This document shows, piece after piece, positions 17,502 to 27,233 of a stretch of DNA of 64,000 nucleotides; the stretch's first letter is position 1; every line of letters starts with the position of its first letter. The DNA lies in the IMG/VR virus record IMGVR_UViG_3300046820_002568, positions 62,001-126,000 of that record; one strand, given 5' to 3'. A program made the translations under genes and the position numbers. The stretch comes from a virus. The notes under the pieces are model-generated. The model was not told the DNA's origin and made no database searches. It saw only the letters and a list, made by a program, of their open reading frames with translations.

Positions 17502-20500
17502 ATACTATATTTGTATCAACATATTTCTGTATAAATAGGTCCATTGCTGTTCCTCCTTGAACTAATCCAAAATAAAAATGGAATGGAGCCCCAAAAGTAT
17601 ACCTATTATTAGTGCTTTGTGGAGCCTGAAAGGTCGGTACTCTTATCGGATATCCATTAGAATCAACTACCGGATTTCCGTTAGAATCTAATAGAATTTC
17701 AAAATTAATGAGGTAACCTTTATAATAAAAAGTATCATTTCCATCAGGTCTAAAATATTCAGAACTAGGGTTTAACCTATCTAAAGTTTGATATCTATGA
17801 TTAAAGAACCCATTAGGGAATGTTGAGCTATTTGTATACTCATTGGAGTCAAATTCTGTGATGAAATTGTTTGACTGATATCCAAATACACTTTCCTCTT
17901 CGGCTCTATCGTGGAAAACATTCCACTGATAAAAAGGTACAACCTGACTTTTAGTACCAATGTCTGTAAAGTCAGAATCGACTATTGCTCCAAATTCAGC
18001 ATGTTCATCCCATATTGTTCTTCTTGGAGTTATATAATCCCTTAATTGATTATCTCCACTCATGTATATGGCGAATACTGGTTTGTTAGAGCGAGTTATT
18101 CTTTGGACTCCTCCTCGGCTAAATCCTAAAATAAACGGTTGTCCAGGTATGCCCTCATCCCTACCAAAAAATATGTCATTATTTGTGTAAGTTTCGGGAG
18201 AATATTCATTAACTCCAAACTCAGAATTTATAGATATCATCTGAGCATAATCAGCATCGATTAATCCAGGTAATAGGTTTAACGCATATACTTCTCCATT
18301 TTTCCATCTTGTGTTTGAGAACATAGCTCCAATAGATGGGTCATCAGAACCCTCCTCATTACCTCCCTCATCTACAGGTAATGGTATTAATAACTGTAAA
18401 AAGCTAGCATCTATAAGACGACTTAATACAAAAAGATTCAATAAGTCAGTTGTATCTTGATAGGTTGTACTAGGTATTCTATCCACAATATATCCATCAT
18501 ATTCGTCAGAATATACTAGTTCTTGTATGAAAGAATTTTTTGGACCCATATCCATAATAGTGGTTGGGTATAGTAAATTTCTTTTATTTCCTCTATCATC
18601 ATTTTCTGACATGGGTCTTCCAACAAAATCACTACCATTCCATGGACTACTTCGATAATAATAATTGTTCAAAGGATTATGGAAGTATATTACATCCCTA
18701 CAAAATCTTCTAATTGGTTGATTTTGGTCATCAAATATTGTTTGATTTTGAAAAGGGAATGCATATAGTGTTCCGTTTATCCAATTATTTGAAAAGGTGT
18801 GAGAAAAAATTTCAAAACATTGAGCAAAAGTTAATTTTAATCTTTGAATCCACTCGACTACCGAAGCAATGTCCCAATAAAATTTACCATCTGGGTCATC
18901 AGGTATTGGGTGAGGGAATAGCGATGCCAGTGGTTTTGATACAAAATTATAACATCCTCTAGTTCTTTTAAACCAAATCCAATCAGCCCCAAGATTAGCA
19001 TCTTGTCTACTGTATCCTCTACCTCCCTCATCATAAATCATAGGATTGTTCTCAGAATCAGTATAGTAACTATTTAGGTCAACTGCGTAATAACACTCAC
19101 TTAAAGACCTAGCAACATTTGCAATTGGACTATCCTCACCTCCAGGTAAATCACTATAAGTCGTATCACTAATAGGAGGTGTTTCGATATCACCACCACC
19201 TAATTGTGTTACATTACATTCCTTGTCAATTCTATAGATTGAAAATCCGTTGTTTTGATGTAACAAATATCCATTTCCATTATTGTCAGTTTGCGTCGTA
19301 TCTGAGCTAGGTAATCTATCAGTTCTAAATACATTTCTTACTCTATTATTTATTTCAATTGTATGATTTGGATTTACATACCAATATCTTCTAGCATCTT
19401 CAATCGAATCAAAGAACTGTTGGAATCCTGGAGATGGGTCAACATTTTCAGGGAATGTTGCGTAACATGGGGAAATGTAACCAATATTAAATCCAGGTTC
19501 AATATATCTTCTATAACTTCTAGTACACCCATTACTACAAGCACCACCCCCACCATTCCATTGTGGGTCATTAGAACTACCAAACCATCCTTGTCCAGCC
19601 GGGTCATTATACACACAGTCAATATTACTACCAAATAAAGTCTGACCATAATCCCTACTTGCATCAATCTCACTTCCCATTGCGGAACCTCCTTCAACAT
19701 ATTCTTGACCCCAATAAGAACCAACTTCATTTACACTATGAGCCGCATAATAATCATGATAAACATGAAGTCTTGTTCTAAGTTCAACCCTATATCTACA
19801 ACATCCGGCACAACCTGTATCATTATCATCACAAGCACACGAATTTCCCTCGGTTGAGACTGTAACTGATGGTTCATTACCGCAGGTAAGTTGCATGTTA
19901 CTACCATGAGTATCACTATAAGCACATGGTATTCTAAATCCATCACTACCTCCAGCCGCCGCTGCTGGAACTATAGGAAGTAAAACTTGTGTAAACAAAT
20001 TTCTGAAGCCTCCTTGGTCTTGACTTTTAATACCTATAGGATTTGCAAAACTTTCAGATTGTAATATAAAAGAATCTAAATTTCCAACAGTATATGTTTT
20101 CCATCTATGACCTTCTTCTGAAGAAAAATACAAGGTATCTTCGTCAAGCGCCGAATAATATGTTGGCATTGTAGTAGTAAATCCAGTGAATTGGTTGGCA
20201 TCGTAAGTAAAAAATTGACTAGGAAAAAATATAGTGCCTCTACTTGATAAATCCGAATTATTTTGGATTTCATTGTGTTTAGGTAATTTCAAACCAAAAG
20301 TATTATCATCTGTCCAGCCTAATGTATCAGCATAGTAAGTAATATCTTGTAGCGTAAAATCTCTAACTTGTAATTGATATTCGTGATTCTCGGTTAAATT
20401 TAAATTAAAAAACTCAGAATAGTTTGAGGTATTAGTATTTAAACTGGTAGTTTCTGATAAAATATATACTCCATCTGTAAGGTCTCTTATAAAAATACCT

Positions 20501-23500
20501 AATCCATTAGGATTATTGACATTTCCGCTATATTTCAAAACTATTCGAATTCTAAATATCCCAGTTAGTGGCGCGGTTAAAATTCCACCATTAAAAATAT
20601 CATTATTATCGGGTAATATACTAGGTGATTCCTCCAAAGGTCCCAAAGGAATTACTCCAGAAGGTAGTGTTATGTTTGACGACAATAATGCTAAAAATTG
20701 ATATTCAGGATTGATAATCGGCTGACCATTAAGAGCAATTGCTGTGACTTGTCCAATCATTGCCCATCCACTAGAATTATTGGCGTTAAATCCTACTTGT
20801 ATATCACCTCCAGGTAATATTGGTTGATTTGGTTTAAATCTTCCTTGTACAATACACTCGCCGGTAATATCATAAGAAGCTCCAAGTGGTAATCCTAAAT
20901 CAAGTGTCGGAGGTGAAGAATATACATTACTTACTCCAAAATATCTTCTTAAATCATATCTTATTTCAATATCTGGGGCATTTGGGTCAACTCCTCTTTG
21001 TAGAAAAATAATTCTTAGATTTGGGTCTGGTCTATCTTCAAATGGAATTGGTTCAACATCAGGACTTGGGGTAAATGACCTAACCATATCATAATTTCCA
21101 ACAGGGTGAGTTGTTGTACTAAAACAAGCATCAAAACAAGTTTGTTCATTTTGATTAACTTGATAATGTCTAAATACTCCCATTCCATTTCCAAAAGTTG
21201 GGGTCCCATTAGTATAGGTATAACTATCTTTATATCCCGCAGTATCTGACCTTAAAAATCTCCAAGGTAATGAAAACCTTCTATCACTAGTTGAGGTTGG
21301 GGGTGCTGTATTTGTATAATATCTAAAATCTTGATAAGATATTTCTTTAATTACTTGAAAATATTCAATGTCCATTGGATAGCAGGATGTTACACTTTCT
21401 CCCTCTGATGATTGTAATTGATTAACAACTACTCCATTTGGTCCTATTCCTACAACTCCTGAATTATTAGAATAAGCATCAGACATATCATATATTGTAG
21501 TTTTTAAAGGTATGTCAGGTTGAGCAGTATTTGGATTTGCGTATCTAACAATAGCTGAACTAGGGTAAGATTTGAATCCTCTAGAGACATTCACATTTGG
21601 GTCAAGTGAGTCATTAGGATTTTGAAATGTTAAAATGTCGCCTCTTGTGAATCCTGTATTATCAACTAACAATACTATTAAATTATCAAAGTGAAAAGTA
21701 GTGTCAGGGTCATTAGCATCAGGATTCCAAGTTACCTTTACTTGATTCCATCCAGTATTTCCAGGACTTAAACTACCGCCGATTCTATTTTCAAGACTTT
21801 CTGACCCTTGATTTTCAGTCAAATTGTCAAAATATTTTGCTTTAGTGTTGAATAAATTCATCCTTTCGGGAAAAGTTAATTGTGGTGAAAATATTGTTGT
21901 ATTAACACCATTAATATTTCCTCTCCAAACAGGAAGTTTCCTTGTTCTGTAGTCGTTAGCACCATTACCTGCCAACATCACCCCAACAGCATCTGCATAC
22001 TGTAAATCATTGTTTATATAATATGGTTGATAAGAACTATACGCATTTCCATTTGTTGCAACATTGTAAGAAGAAATTAAAGCAACATCTGCCAAATAAG
22101 ATACATTTACAGAATCAATTTGTTGTTGATTTTGTACTAATTCATATAATGTCTGATTATTTGCCTCATCTAATTCTTGGTCCTCAACCTTACATCTACA
22201 CCTTTCGCAACCGTCTTCAGTATATAGAAATAATGGGACTGCAATATTTTTAAAAGGATTTTGTAATAATTCACCTAGTGGTCGAGGTTCATTACATGGT
22301 TTATCCCTTAGATTTATTCTATCGAGTAACCTACATATACCATATACTAATTGTTGTATACCCCAAACTAAAATAAGAAGAGTTGCAATTACGGGCCAAA
22401 GAAATGCCAAGACATGAAGAAATATAACAATCATGGTCATAACAGGCTTAAAAAGTGTTAATATGAAATTAATCGCAATGAAAAGAAAATCATATCGATA
22501 ATAAACATCATTAGTTGGAAATGTATTAAATTGACCTTCACACTTATTATCTGTGACATGTTTAATTTGAATTGATTTTTGTGGAAAATACCTATTTGAA
22601 TATCTGTCAATTAATTGTGACACAGTGTATACCTTATTATACTGAAATTCATAAAATCTATCTTCACAATTAACAGCTTCTTGTATCATATCGGGTGTCC
22701 CGTAGTCTGACCAGCTAACACTAAAAGCATATGAACTTTGCATTCTAAATTCAGACTCTTCTAAAACTTGGACAATGAATTCACCATCCAGTAATGGGTC
22801 AACCAAAGTATATCTTATAGCAACAACACTTGATTGTAGAAGGTTCATTGGAATGGTATCCTTCATATCCGGTCTTTCAACTCCGTCCACTAATACTATA
22901 TAAGATGAAATATTAATAGAATCTTGGAAATTATAATAAGAACCATTTGTTGGTAATATGTAATCAAATGGTCCAGCACTTGGTGGTTCATTATTTGCCG
23001 GAGTAACATGAGGTAAAGTAAAAGATTGAGTAGTGAAAAAAGAATAATTTGGGTCAGTATTATTTACCCATCCTTGCTCTTTAATATTTGGTACTAAAAA
23101 ATACCCACGCCTATTTTCTTCTCTAAGTGATGGTGATTGTTGCCATTTAATCTTAAACCTATATCTAGCTCTTATTGGTACACCAACACTACCATCAGGA
23201 GATATTTGTCTAATACCATTTTCATCTGTATAAACATAGTCCAAGTTCATTGGCAACTCTACCATCCAAGCCCCATTTTCGTCAATTAATTTTCCGTCAT
23301 TTTGAAGTCTGTATTGTTCTAAAACAGGGAGCCCTTGGTCGTCGCTAAAAACCGTATGTCTTATGGTCTCAATTTGACCAGGCCCCGATATCATATCGCA
23401 AAGCCATCCTTGTTTAGAAGGTACTCGACATCTTCTTTTTAACTTTTTTCTATCTTTGGCAGAAATTAATGAACCAATAAAAACTGATGTTGGTATAATT

Positions 23501-24246
23501 TCAACATTTGCCTCTGAAGTAATGTCAAAATCCGCTCTTGTGATATAATGTTGACAAATTCCATCTTGTCCATAAAATGGTGCAATTTGTATTACCTTTT
23601 TTAAAGTAACAATTTGAGGTAACTCACTATAATTTTCCGAGAATTTAAATTTAACACCGTTAACTTGATTTTCAGTTGCCAGTCCCATTCTTATCAAATC
23701 TTGGGGAGTTAGTGAAAATTCACCTATGTCTGAAAGGTCGACTTGCATAAACAAATCATATTCACCAATCGGAATTCCAAAAATCATATAATCACCAGCA
23801 TCATTTGTTTTTGCGGTAAACTTGTAATACTTATCGTAGACTTCAATTACATTTTTATTAGTAAGAGCATCTAATCTGTCAGGAAAAGTTCCAACAGGAA
23901 CATGCCCTGAATGTGAGGGTGAATATGGTAATAGATTATATTTATACCCATCTTCATTAAAGTCATCAAAGCTCTTATAAGGATATAGAGTAGAGATAAC
24001 AGGATTACTTTCATCTACTTGGTCTATTGGGATAAAAATTGAAACTCTGGCGTTAACTAACCCTAATCCTTTATTTGCAAATACTCTTCCGCACACAACT
24101 CCAAAGTCCGCACAGTTCCTAGTATAAACATCATTAGGAAACAATGCCATTGATAGTACTTCTAATGTATCGTAATCTTGGTCTAAATTTACTTGTAAAA
24201 CTTTGTCAACACCTACTTGTGTCCGTATTCTATAAGAATTGGGCAT
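17494..24246 (-). CDS. Giant tail protein with regulatory-like domain and membrane-like segment
   Basis: A 2250-residue protein starting with ATG at 24246. Residues about 50-175 resemble a carboxypeptidase-regulatory-like beta domain (CGRVFANKGLGLVNARV, ending KTNDAGDYMIFGIPIGEYDL), a fold common in surface proteins of Bacteroidota. Residues about 582-645 form a long hydrophobic stretch (AINFILTLFKPVMTMIVIFL onward) that looks like two membrane-spanning helices. A Cys cluster CERCRC follows near residue 680. Another Cys-rich patch near residue 1450 (SCACDD, then CAGCC) suggests metal binding or disulphides. The rest is beta-rich. It heads the distal tail block, and the TATTTAT box at 24260 lies 14 bases before its ATG. 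A membrane segment in a virion protein suggests contact with the host envelope during DNA entry. Function is inferred. Confidence 0.55.
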   Translation of the reverse strand: MPNSYRIRTQVGVDKVLQVNLDQDYDTLEVLSMALFPNDVYTRNCADFGVVCGRVFANKGLGLVNARVSIFIPIDQVDESNPVISTLYPYKSFDDFNEDGYKYNLLPYSPSHSGHVPVGTFPDRLDALTNKNVIEVYDKYYKFTAKTNDAGDYMIFGIPIGEYDLFMQVDLSDIGEFSLTPQDLIRMGLATENQVNGVKFKFSENYSELPQIVTLKKVIQIAPFYGQDGICQHYITRADFDITSEANVEIIPTSVFIGSLISAKDRKKLKRRCRVPSKQGWLCDMISGPGQIETIRHTVFSDDQGLPVLEQYRLQNDGKLIDENGAWMVELPMNLDYVYTDENGIRQISPDGSVGVPIRARYRFKIKWQQSPSLREENRRGYFLVPNIKEQGWVNNTDPNYSFFTTQSFTLPHVTPANNEPPSAGPFDYILPTNGSYYNFQDSINISSYIVLVDGVERPDMKDTIPMNLLQSSVVAIRYTLVDPLLDGEFIVQVLEESEFRMQSSYAFSVSWSDYGTPDMIQEAVNCEDRFYEFQYNKVYTVSQLIDRYSNRYFPQKSIQIKHVTDNKCEGQFNTFPTNDVYYRYDFLFIAINFILTLFKPVMTMIVIFLHVLAFLWPVIATLLILVWGIQQLVYGICRLLDRINLRDKPCNEPRPLGELLQNPFKNIAVPLFLYTEDGCERCRCKVEDQELDEANNQTLYELVQNQQQIDSVNVSYLADVALISSYNVATNGNAYSSYQPYYINNDLQYADAVGVMLAGNGANDYRTRKLPVWRGNINGVNTTIFSPQLTFPERMNLFNTKAKYFDNLTENQGSESLENRIGGSLSPGNTGWNQVKVTWNPDANDPDTTFHFDNLIVLLVDNTGFTRGDILTFQNPNDSLDPNVNVSRGFKSYPSSAIVRYANPNTAQPDIPLKTTIYDMSDAYSNNSGVVGIGPNGVVVNQLQSSEGESVTSCYPMDIEYFQVIKEISYQDFRYYTNTAPPTSTSDRRFSLPWRFLRSDTAGYKDSYTYTNGTPTFGNGMGVFRHYQVNQNEQTCFDACFSTTTHPVGNYDMVRSFTPSPDVEPIPFEDRPDPNLRIIFLQRGVDPNAPDIEIRYDLRRYFGVSNVYSSPPTLDLGLPLGASYDITGECIVQGRFKPNQPILPGGDIQVGFNANNSSGWAMIGQVTAIALNGQPIINPEYQFLALLSSNITLPSGVIPLGPLEESPSILPDNNDIFNGGILTAPLTGIFRIRIVLKYSGNVNNPNGLGIFIRDLTDGVYILSETTSLNTNTSNYSEFFNLNLTENHEYQLQVRDFTLQDITYYADTLGWTDDNTFGLKLPKHNEIQNNSDLSSRGTIFFPSQFFTYDANQFTGFTTTMPTYYSALDEDTLYFSSEEGHRWKTYTVGNLDSFILQSESFANPIGIKSQDQGGFRNLFTQVLLPIVPAAAAGGSDGFRIPCAYSDTHGSNMQLTCGNEPSVTVSTEGNSCACDDNDTGCAGCCRYRVELRTRLHVYHDYYAAHSVNEVGSYWGQEYVEGGSAMGSEIDASRDYGQTLFGSNIDCVYNDPAGQGWFGSSNDPQWNGGGGACSNGCTRSYRRYIEPGFNIGYISPCYATFPENVDPSPGFQQFFDSIEDARRYWYVNPNHTIEINNRVRNVFRTDRLPSSDTTQTDNNGNGYLLHQNNGFSIYRIDKECNVTQLGGGDIETPPISDTTYSDLPGGEDSPIANVARSLSECYYAVDLNSYYTDSENNPMIYDEGGRGYSRQDANLGADWIWFKRTRGCYNFVSKPLASLFPHPIPDDPDGKFYWDIASVVEWIQRLKLTFAQCFEIFSHTFSNNWINGTLYAFPFQNQTIFDDQNQPIRRFCRDVIYFHNPLNNYYYRSSPWNGSDFVGRPMSENDDRGNKRNLLYPTTIMDMGPKNSFIQELVYSDEYDGYIVDRIPSTTYQDTTDLLNLFVLSRLIDASFLQLLIPLPVDEGGNEEGSDDPSIGAMFSNTRWKNGEVYALNLLPGLIDADYAQMISINSEFGVNEYSPETYTNNDIFFGRDEGIPGQPFILGFSRGGVQRITRSNKPVFAIYMSGDNQLRDYITPRRTIWDEHAEFGAIVDSDFTDIGTKSQVVPFYQWNVFHDRAEEESVFGYQSNNFITEFDSNEYTNSSTFPNGFFNHRYQTLDRLNPSSEYFRPDGNDTFYYKGYLINFEILLDSNGNPVVDSNGYPIRVPTFQAPQSTNNRYTFGAPFHFYFGLVQGGTAMDLFIQKYVDTNIVYE

Positions 24247-24259
24247 AACTATTTTTTTT

Positions 24260-24266
24260 ATAAATA
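24260..24266 (-). promoter_or_regulatory. TATTTAT box before the 2250-residue gene
   Basis: The minus strand reads ACACTATTTATA, the same 12 bases as before the tube gene (54971-54977), and lies in one of the few real intergenic gaps of the tail operon. It is a candidate phage promoter element. Confidence 0.4.
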
Positions 24267-24303
24267 GTGTAAGTAAAATTTTAAAAAAATAAATGAAAGA
24301 CCA

Positions 24304-26142
24304 CTAAGAGAAGTTAACCGTTGACAGGTTTTTAACTCTTATTCTAATGTCTTGCCCAGGGAATCTAACTTGATATATTTGAGTCGGTTCGGCAAAAATT
24401 GTATCATCAATTAATTCAATTTGTCTAGTTGCTGAATCTATATACCTTTGTGATGTTTCACTTGATGAATACTGTCCTCCAACATTATTGAATACTGATA
24501 TATCAGATATTGCAATTACCCCGTTTTCGGATTGGATTATTCTTCTTATATCTGAGATGTTAACATTTTGTCCCATCTCCCTATTAACTGGACTCATAAA
24601 ATTTTCAACTAAAACAATTACATTTGAAATTACAACTCCTTGATTTTGCGTTGCATCTAAAACCAATGAAATATCAAAAGTTAAATCAATCACATTTGCC
24701 GAGGTAACAAATATATAATCATTTATCATTCTGTAATTTGACAAATAATTTGCAATATTGTTTTTTAAAGTATCCGATATTACAGGAATTAATTTACCGT
24801 TAGTGTCGTAAGAAAGTACACTTATTTTTATTTTATTGTCTTCCTCAGATATTGCAACTTTTGCAGGTGCCCCAAAATTAGATGGCATTTTACGAAGTAA
24901 TGCCTCATAGTCATTAATGGTCACCGCTCTATTTTGAGCAGAAAAATTAAAAGTAGTATAATTTCTAACCTCCTCAGTTGTTGGTATATTAGCACCTCCA
25001 ATTGCCGCAGTAACATTTAGACACGAAAGTGAATTAATTACTGCGGTATTAATATTACTTAATGGTCCGGTCACAACGAAATTAACTGTTCCAATACTTT
25101 TAATAATTCCCACACCTAAATTACTTCCAAGACCTCCACCAATTCTATACTGAACGAATAAAGTTGAGTTTGGTTTTAAGACTGAACCAAGAGAAAAATT
25201 ATTCTGATACTTTGCCAAATCTAACGGTGTTCCATTTCTTGCAAATTCTCTTAATAATTCGTCAGTAGATGTATTACCACCTCCAAATGTCATTTTTAAA
25301 AATCCTTCAGGAGTAAATTCAGTAATAAATCTTGTATTTGTTTGCAAATATTTACCAACTTTGATACCGGGAGTGTCAGATGGTTTTGTTGGGTCCTCTA
25401 TAAAAATTCTATCTTCGGCAAGAGCTTGGACTTCATACCATCTATTGTTAGTCCCCAAAAATTCTTGTACTGATGGAACATTTGTGTAATTAGTTCCATC
25501 TTTTAAAAGTACACTTGTGACTCCTAATACATTCTTCTCAGGTAAAAATATCTCATAGAAAGGTCTGGATTCCGCATCAGTTATTGTTTTTCTAAATACT
25601 TTTGTTATTCCATTAACAACAGCCTCTCTTTTAACAATCGTATAACTTACAAGTTGGTTATTTGCATCAAAATTTGGAATTTTTTTCTTGTTTGGGTATC
25701 CTTCAGCACTGTAATCTGACGCAAAATCAATATCATTTATAAGTTCAAATATTTGACCAGCCCCTTGTACCTGACTACCTCTTCTTAATATACCACAATA
25801 TCTTATATCTTCTTTATCCCCAAGAACTGGTACTACAATTGAGAATTCACATAATGCAACCGATGGTCTTTGCCCAGGAATTTTTAATCCGTAAGTTCTC
25901 GCAATATTAAAAACTGACGACCTTTGTTGCGCATATTGTAAAACTGTTTCTTGTAAACTTCTGTCAATATGATAGTGTAAATTATCAGTAACAGCTGCGT
26001 TCAAATCCATAAAAACACTGAATATTGCTGCGTCATTAAAATTTGCAACAAGCTCTGGATAATAGGTTTTTGTAAAATTTATAAGTTCAGCTCTTATACT
26101 TTGAAAATCCCTTGTAGTATATGAAATTTGTTTGTTTGCCAT
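24304..26142 (-). CDS. Baseplate wedge protein, gp6/BaseplateJ-like
   Basis: A 612-residue protein (T4 gp6 is about 660). It begins ISYTTRDFQSIRAELINFTK and continues with NFNDAAIFSVFMDLNAAVTD, the characteristic N-terminus of T4 gp6-like proteins. The C-terminal half contains the pattern seen in baseplate J proteins (NRAVTINDYEALLRKMPSNF, then INDYIFVTSANVIDLTFDIS). In T4, gp6 dimers link the six wedges around the hub. The gene follows the gp25-like gene by three bases, the same pairing seen in many contractile tails. The start is the ATG at 26142. Confidence 0.88.
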   Translation of the reverse strand: MANKQISYTTRDFQSIRAELINFTKTYYPELVANFNDAAIFSVFMDLNAAVTDNLHYHIDRSLQETVLQYAQQRSSVFNIARTYGLKIPGQRPSVALCEFSIVVPVLGDKEDIRYCGILRRGSQVQGAGQIFELINDIDFASDYSAEGYPNKKKIPNFDANNQLVSYTIVKREAVVNGITKVFRKTITDAESRPFYEIFLPEKNVLGVTSVLLKDGTNYTNVPSVQEFLGTNNRWYEVQALAEDRIFIEDPTKPSDTPGIKVGKYLQTNTRFITEFTPEGFLKMTFGGGNTSTDELLREFARNGTPLDLAKYQNNFSLGSVLKPNSTLFVQYRIGGGLGSNLGVGIIKSIGTVNFVVTGPLSNINTAVINSLSCLNVTAAIGGANIPTTEEVRNYTTFNFSAQNRAVTINDYEALLRKMPSNFGAPAKVAISEEDNKIKISVLSYDTNGKLIPVISDTLKNNIANYLSNYRMINDYIFVTSANVIDLTFDISLVLDATQNQGVVISNVIVLVENFMSPVNREMGQNVNISDIRRIIQSENGVIAISDISVFNNVGGQYSSSETSQRYIDSATRQIELIDDTIFAEPTQIYQVRFPGQDIRIRVKNLSTVNFS

Positions 26143-26145
26143 TTC

Positions 26146-26589
26146 TTATAAATTAATAATTATAAAATCACTAGAATTAAATACATTATTTGTTACAGTA
26201 TAATCAATTCTAACTTTTGCAGTATACTCAACGGATGTCCTCCCTGGCATATCGAAAGTTTTTATTCCTTCCGTACCGCCAATTTCGTCATCAGTTGCTG
26301 GATATACAGCAATGTTATTTATTTGCAAATTGGGAATGTATGTTTGGACAGAATCTCTAATTTCCGCTTCAATTTGATTAAATGTTGGCCCGTCCAAAGG
26401 TTCAAAGATATATTCATATAGTCTTGTTCCAAAATCAGGTAAAAAATATCTAGTCCCTTTTCTCGTTAAAAGCAAATGAATCAAAGAACTTCTTATTTCC
26501 TCATCTTCAAAATCTGTAAGGTCTAAATACTTTCCATCAAATGAATCCCTAAATGGAAATGTTATACCATATGTTTTTCCGTTTGCCAT
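26146..26589 (-). CDS. Baseplate wedge protein, gp25-like
   Basis: A 147-residue protein (T4 gp25 is 132). The family core is clear: an N-terminal YGITFPFRDS, then an R..L..LL.T..G.R....FG..L..YIFEP segment (RSSLIHLLLTRKGTRYFLPD) and a C-terminal beta region. gp25/GPW proteins form the inner wedge and contact the sheath, and triggering of contraction passes through them. It lies immediately upstream of the gp6-like gene. A TATTTAT box lies 6 bases before the ATG (26595-26601). Confidence 0.92.
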   Translation of the reverse strand: MANGKTYGITFPFRDSFDGKYLDLTDFEDEEIRSSLIHLLLTRKGTRYFLPDFGTRLYEYIFEPLDGPTFNQIEAEIRDSVQTYIPNLQINNIAVYPATDDEIGGTEGIKTFDMPGRTSVEYTAKVRIDYTVTNNVFNSSDFIIINL

Positions 26590-26594
26590 ATCAT

Positions 26595-26601
26595 ATAAAT
26601 A
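26595..26601 (-). promoter_or_regulatory. TATTTAT box before the gp25-like gene
   Basis: The minus strand reads CTATATTTATATGAT directly before the ATG. It is one of the recurrent strand-specific boxes found at unit heads in this window. Confidence 0.3.
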
Positions 26602-26609
26602 TAGAAATA

Positions 26610-27230
26610 TTAAATTTCATCTATATTATAATAATAAGAATTGGAATCTTCTGAAACCCATCTATCAGAGCTAGTTTCAACTGATGGTAAATCATCGTCA
26701 ACTTTTATTTTACTTCTCTCGAGCGGAAACTCAATTGTAACCCAATTTGAGTCCTTCCAAAATATTCTATTATTAGGCTGACATAATAAGTAACCATCAT
26801 CAGCTACTAATATGTGACCGCATTTATAATCAGACGGTTCATCAGAATATGGATTATTAAACCAATCGATTGTCATAAGATAAGTTGCCCATACTTTGGT
26901 TTTATCTTTTAAAACAATCTCACATCTTTTTCCTTTTAAAAATTCAAATTTTGTAACTGAATGTTCTTCACCAAAACAATCCCATAATTGTTTAAAATGA
27001 AATGGAATATCTTTGTTTGGTACCTTAAAAAATATTTCAGATATTGGAACTCTTGACCTTAACATTCCATAATCAGTCATTATATGGAATGTTAAGATTT
27101 TACCAGAAACAGACTGTATTCCAAATACATAAGCGTTATGGAATTTATTATTGTCTTCTTCTTTTTTAGTAAAGTGGGATAGTCTCACTAAACATTTGAA
27201 ACTATCTACACTTGTGTTTAATGTTGCCAT
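26610..27230 (-). CDS. Conserved-looking protein of unknown function between baseplate genes and nrdA
   Basis: A 206-residue protein starting with ATG at 27230, three bases from the nrdA stop. It has no membrane segment, and Cys residues occur at about 14, 64, 81, 136 and 151. The fold appears mixed, with several Trp-containing strands (WDCFGEEH, WATYLMTIDWF, FWKDSNWVTIEF). I do not recognise the family. Position could place it in either the baseplate or the nucleotide metabolism group. It shares close spacing with nrdA but a gap of about 20 bases with the gp25-like gene, so co-expression with nrdA is likelier. Confidence 0.45.
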   Translation of the reverse strand: MATLNTSVDSFKCLVRLSHFTKKEEDNNKFHNAYVFGIQSVSGKILTFHIMTDYGMLRSRVPISEIFFKVPNKDIPFHFKQLWDCFGEEHSVTKFEFLKGKRCEIVLKDKTKVWATYLMTIDWFNNPYSDEPSDYKCGHILVADDGYLLCQPNNRIFWKDSNWVTIEFPLERSKIKVDDDLPSVETSSDRWVSEDSNSYYYNIDEI

Positions 27231-27233
27231 TTT

